A stretch of DNA of 6,433 bases from HRBIN12 sp964640965 (GTDB taxonomy: Bacteria; Actinomycetota; UBA4738; HRBIN12): contig CAZXJB010000122.1 in assembly GCA_964640965.1 (NCBI GenBank), forward strand, positions 1 through 6,433, read 5' to 3'. Shown here piece after piece: positions 5,341 through 6,433 of the stretch (its first letter is position 1; each line of letters begins with the position of its first letter). The position numbers and the translations under genes were made by a program. Below the pieces are notes generated by a model. It ran no database searches and was not told the DNA's origin. It saw nothing but the letters and a program-made list of their open reading frames with translations.

Positions 5341-5366
5341 TTCCGCGGCCGGGCACCGGCCCGGAA
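5341..5366. terminator. Strong hairpin between convergent genes, candidate U-less bidirectional terminator
   Basis: TTCCG (5341-5345) pairs with CGGAA (5362-5366), and GGCCGG (5347-5352) with CCGGCC (5356-5361). This gives 11 bp with one bulged C and a GCA loop. It lies 30 bp past the stop of the minus-strand phosphoesterase and about 80 bp past the plus-strand DUF72 stop. The T-run of classical intrinsic terminators is missing, as is frequent in very GC-rich actinomycetes. Confidence 0.5.
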
Positions 5367-5396
5367 ACCCACCGCGATGCTAGCACCCCCGGGCGC

Positions 5397-6433
5397 TCAG
5401 CTCGGCGTCACCGTGAGCGCGGGGATGAGGCTCACGCTCGGGGTCGGCGAGAGCTCCGGGAAGTCCCGGCTGACCAGGTGCCGGGTCACCGAGAGGCTCC
5501 CCGTCTCGGGGTCCTGCTCGATCACGTCGTAGGCGACGAGCCGTACCTTCGGCGTCCGCGCCAGGTGCAGCACCTCGGCCGAGAACGGAACGTCGAGGCC
5601 CCGGAACACGCCCGCCCCGTTCCCGCCCGTCGTCCCGACCCGCAGGAAGAGCGTCCCATCGATCACGCGGGCCGAGCTGCGGTGGAAGTGCCCCGAGATC
5701 ACGAGCGGGAAGCTGCCGGCGAGCTCCTCCACCATCCGGTCGTCGTGGACCGCCACGAGGTCGGGGGGCGCCTCCATCCGGGCGAGGTCCTCCCGGATCT
5801 CGGCCGCCGCCGCCCGGGCCTCCTGCTCGAAGGCCTCGGGATCGATCCCCTCCTCCGTCCCCGACGGCGTGAACGCGGGATGCCCCATCCCGTAGATGCG
5901 GAGGCCGGCGAGCTCGACCACGTCGCCGTCCAAGACGCTCGCGTTCGGCAGCCGCGCCACCTGGGCCTGCAGGGCGCGCGAGTCGTGGTTCCCGCGCACG
6001 AACACGTACGGACGACCGAACGCCGCGATCCTCGCGGTGATGAGGTCCTCGAGGGGCGTGCCGAAGGACGTGAGATCCCCGGTGTCCACGACGAGGTCCA
6101 CCTCGAAGGCGTCGGCGACCTCCCGGGCGAAGTCCATGCCGAGCGGCGAGGCGTGCAGATCCGAGACGTGGAGGACGCGGACCGAGTCCGCGCCCGGCAG
6201 CGGCTGCGCCTGGATCGAGGTGTACGCGCGGGCCGCGCTCGCGATGAGCGCCTGCAGGCCGACGCGGAAGTCCTCGATCCGGTCGGTGGCCTCCCGCACG
6301 GGGCCGATGAGGTGGGAGGCCGTGCCCAGCGATCCGACGTAGCGGGGCTCGGTGAACGCGGCGGGGCGGTACGTGCCCCAGGCGAGGGCCTCGGACCCGC
6401 CGACCAGGGCGAGGGCCGTCGCGCAGGCCACGG
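5397..6433 (-). CDS. Membrane-anchored calcineurin-like metallophosphoesterase, N-terminus outside window
   Basis: This is a dimetal phosphoesterase; the substrate is unknown. The minus-strand frame runs from the window edge to TGA at 5397-5399. The first visible GTG (6429-6431) is in the middle of a hydrophobic stretch (ACATALALVGGSEALAWGTY), so the true start and probably more membrane helices lie beyond 6433. Numbered from that GTG, all core metal-ligand motifs are intact: SDLHASP (D91, H93), TGDLTSFG (D119), RGNHDS (N148, H149), AVHD (H229) and SGHFHRS (H248, H250). The segment from YRPAAFTEPRYVGSL to RAYTSIQA before the catalytic domain is a stalk typical of actinobacterial members with a multi-helix N-terminus; I infer an extracytoplasmic catalytic domain. 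The C-terminus is a short Thr/Ser/Pro tail. It is convergent with the DUF72 gene across 138 bp. Confidence 0.93.
   Translation of the reverse strand, partial: VACATALALVGGSEALAWGTYRPAAFTEPRYVGSLGTASHLIGPVREATDRIEDFRVGLQALIASAARAYTSIQAQPLPGADSVRVLHVSDLHASPLGMDFAREVADAFEVDLVVDTGDLTSFGTPLEDLITARIAAFGRPYVFVRGNHDSRALQAQVARLPNASVLDGDVVELAGLRIYGMGHPAFTPSGTEEGIDPEAFEQEARAAAAEIREDLARMEAPPDLVAVHDDRMVEELAGSFPLVISGHFHRSSARVIDGTLFLRVGTTGGNGAGVFRGLDVPFSAEVLHLARTPKVRLVAYDVIEQDPETGSLSVTRHLVSRDFPELSPTPSVSLIPALTVTPS

Noticed and set aside
4227..5372. Long minus-strand open frame (381 codons) antisense to the DUF72 gene
   Set aside because: Low-complexity Arg/Glu/Ala/Val translation with no motif; it overlaps a clear DUF72 gene over its whole length and the intergenic hairpins.
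5272..5532. Plus-strand open frame after the DUF72 gene, with a TAGCCT -10-like box at 5319
   Set aside because: No start codon follows the box at the right distance, the frame runs through the inverted repeats into the antisense of the phosphoesterase, and TAGCCT is part of the perfect inverted-repeat arm.

Overview
The window is very GC-rich, with GTG and TTG starts. Several plus-strand genes have a TAnnnT-type -10 box whose predicted start of transcription falls on the start codon itself (leaderless genes). With a RegX3-like response regulator and an Actinobacteria-style membrane metallophosphoesterase, this points to a chromosomal region of a high-GC actinomycete (Actinomycetota), possibly a deep or uncultured lineage. 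The class-level placement is inference only. I see no insertion sequence, phage gene, CRISPR array, tRNA or rRNA.

Layout. 1-518 (minus): N-terminal part of a multi-pass membrane protein whose C-terminal domain lies outside the window. 519-643: divergent intergenic region with promoter candidates on both strands. 644-1351 (plus): OmpR/PhoB-type response regulator. 1407-2768 (plus; true start probably 1365): its sensor histidine kinase. 2804-3175 (plus): small membrane-anchored protein ending in an Asp/His pentapeptide repeat, preceded by an 11-bp-periodic direct repeat that looks like an OmpR-family binding site. 3176-3364: leader holding a yybP-ykoY (Mn2+) riboswitch whose 3' P1 strand can instead pair with the ribosome binding site of the next gene. 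3365-4318 (plus): TerC-family membrane protein. 4359-5258 (plus): DUF72/YecE-like protein. 5259-5396: convergent intergenic region with two strong inverted repeats. 5397 to the window end (minus): membrane-anchored calcineurin-like metallophosphoesterase, cut by the window edge.

How it fits together. The regulator/kinase pair forms an operon, and the small Asp/His protein directly behind it is a good candidate target of the regulator, as a direct repeat with 11-bp spacing sits just upstream of its -10 box. The TerC gene is separately controlled by an Mn2+-sensing leader, which fits known roles of TerC/Alx proteins in Mn2+ export or metal loading of exported proteins. An acidic, His-containing, possibly metal-binding extracytoplasmic tail next to an Mn2+-regulated transporter suggests, but does not prove, a local metal-homeostasis theme. 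The DUF72 and phosphoesterase genes look like independent neighbours.

The main points worth a second look are the riboswitch with its ribosome-binding-site-sequestering alternative helix, the regulator-box/Asp-His protein unit, the kinase gene without a canonical start codon at its Shine-Dalgarno, the recurring leaderless promoter layout, and the nested inverted repeat between the convergent genes.
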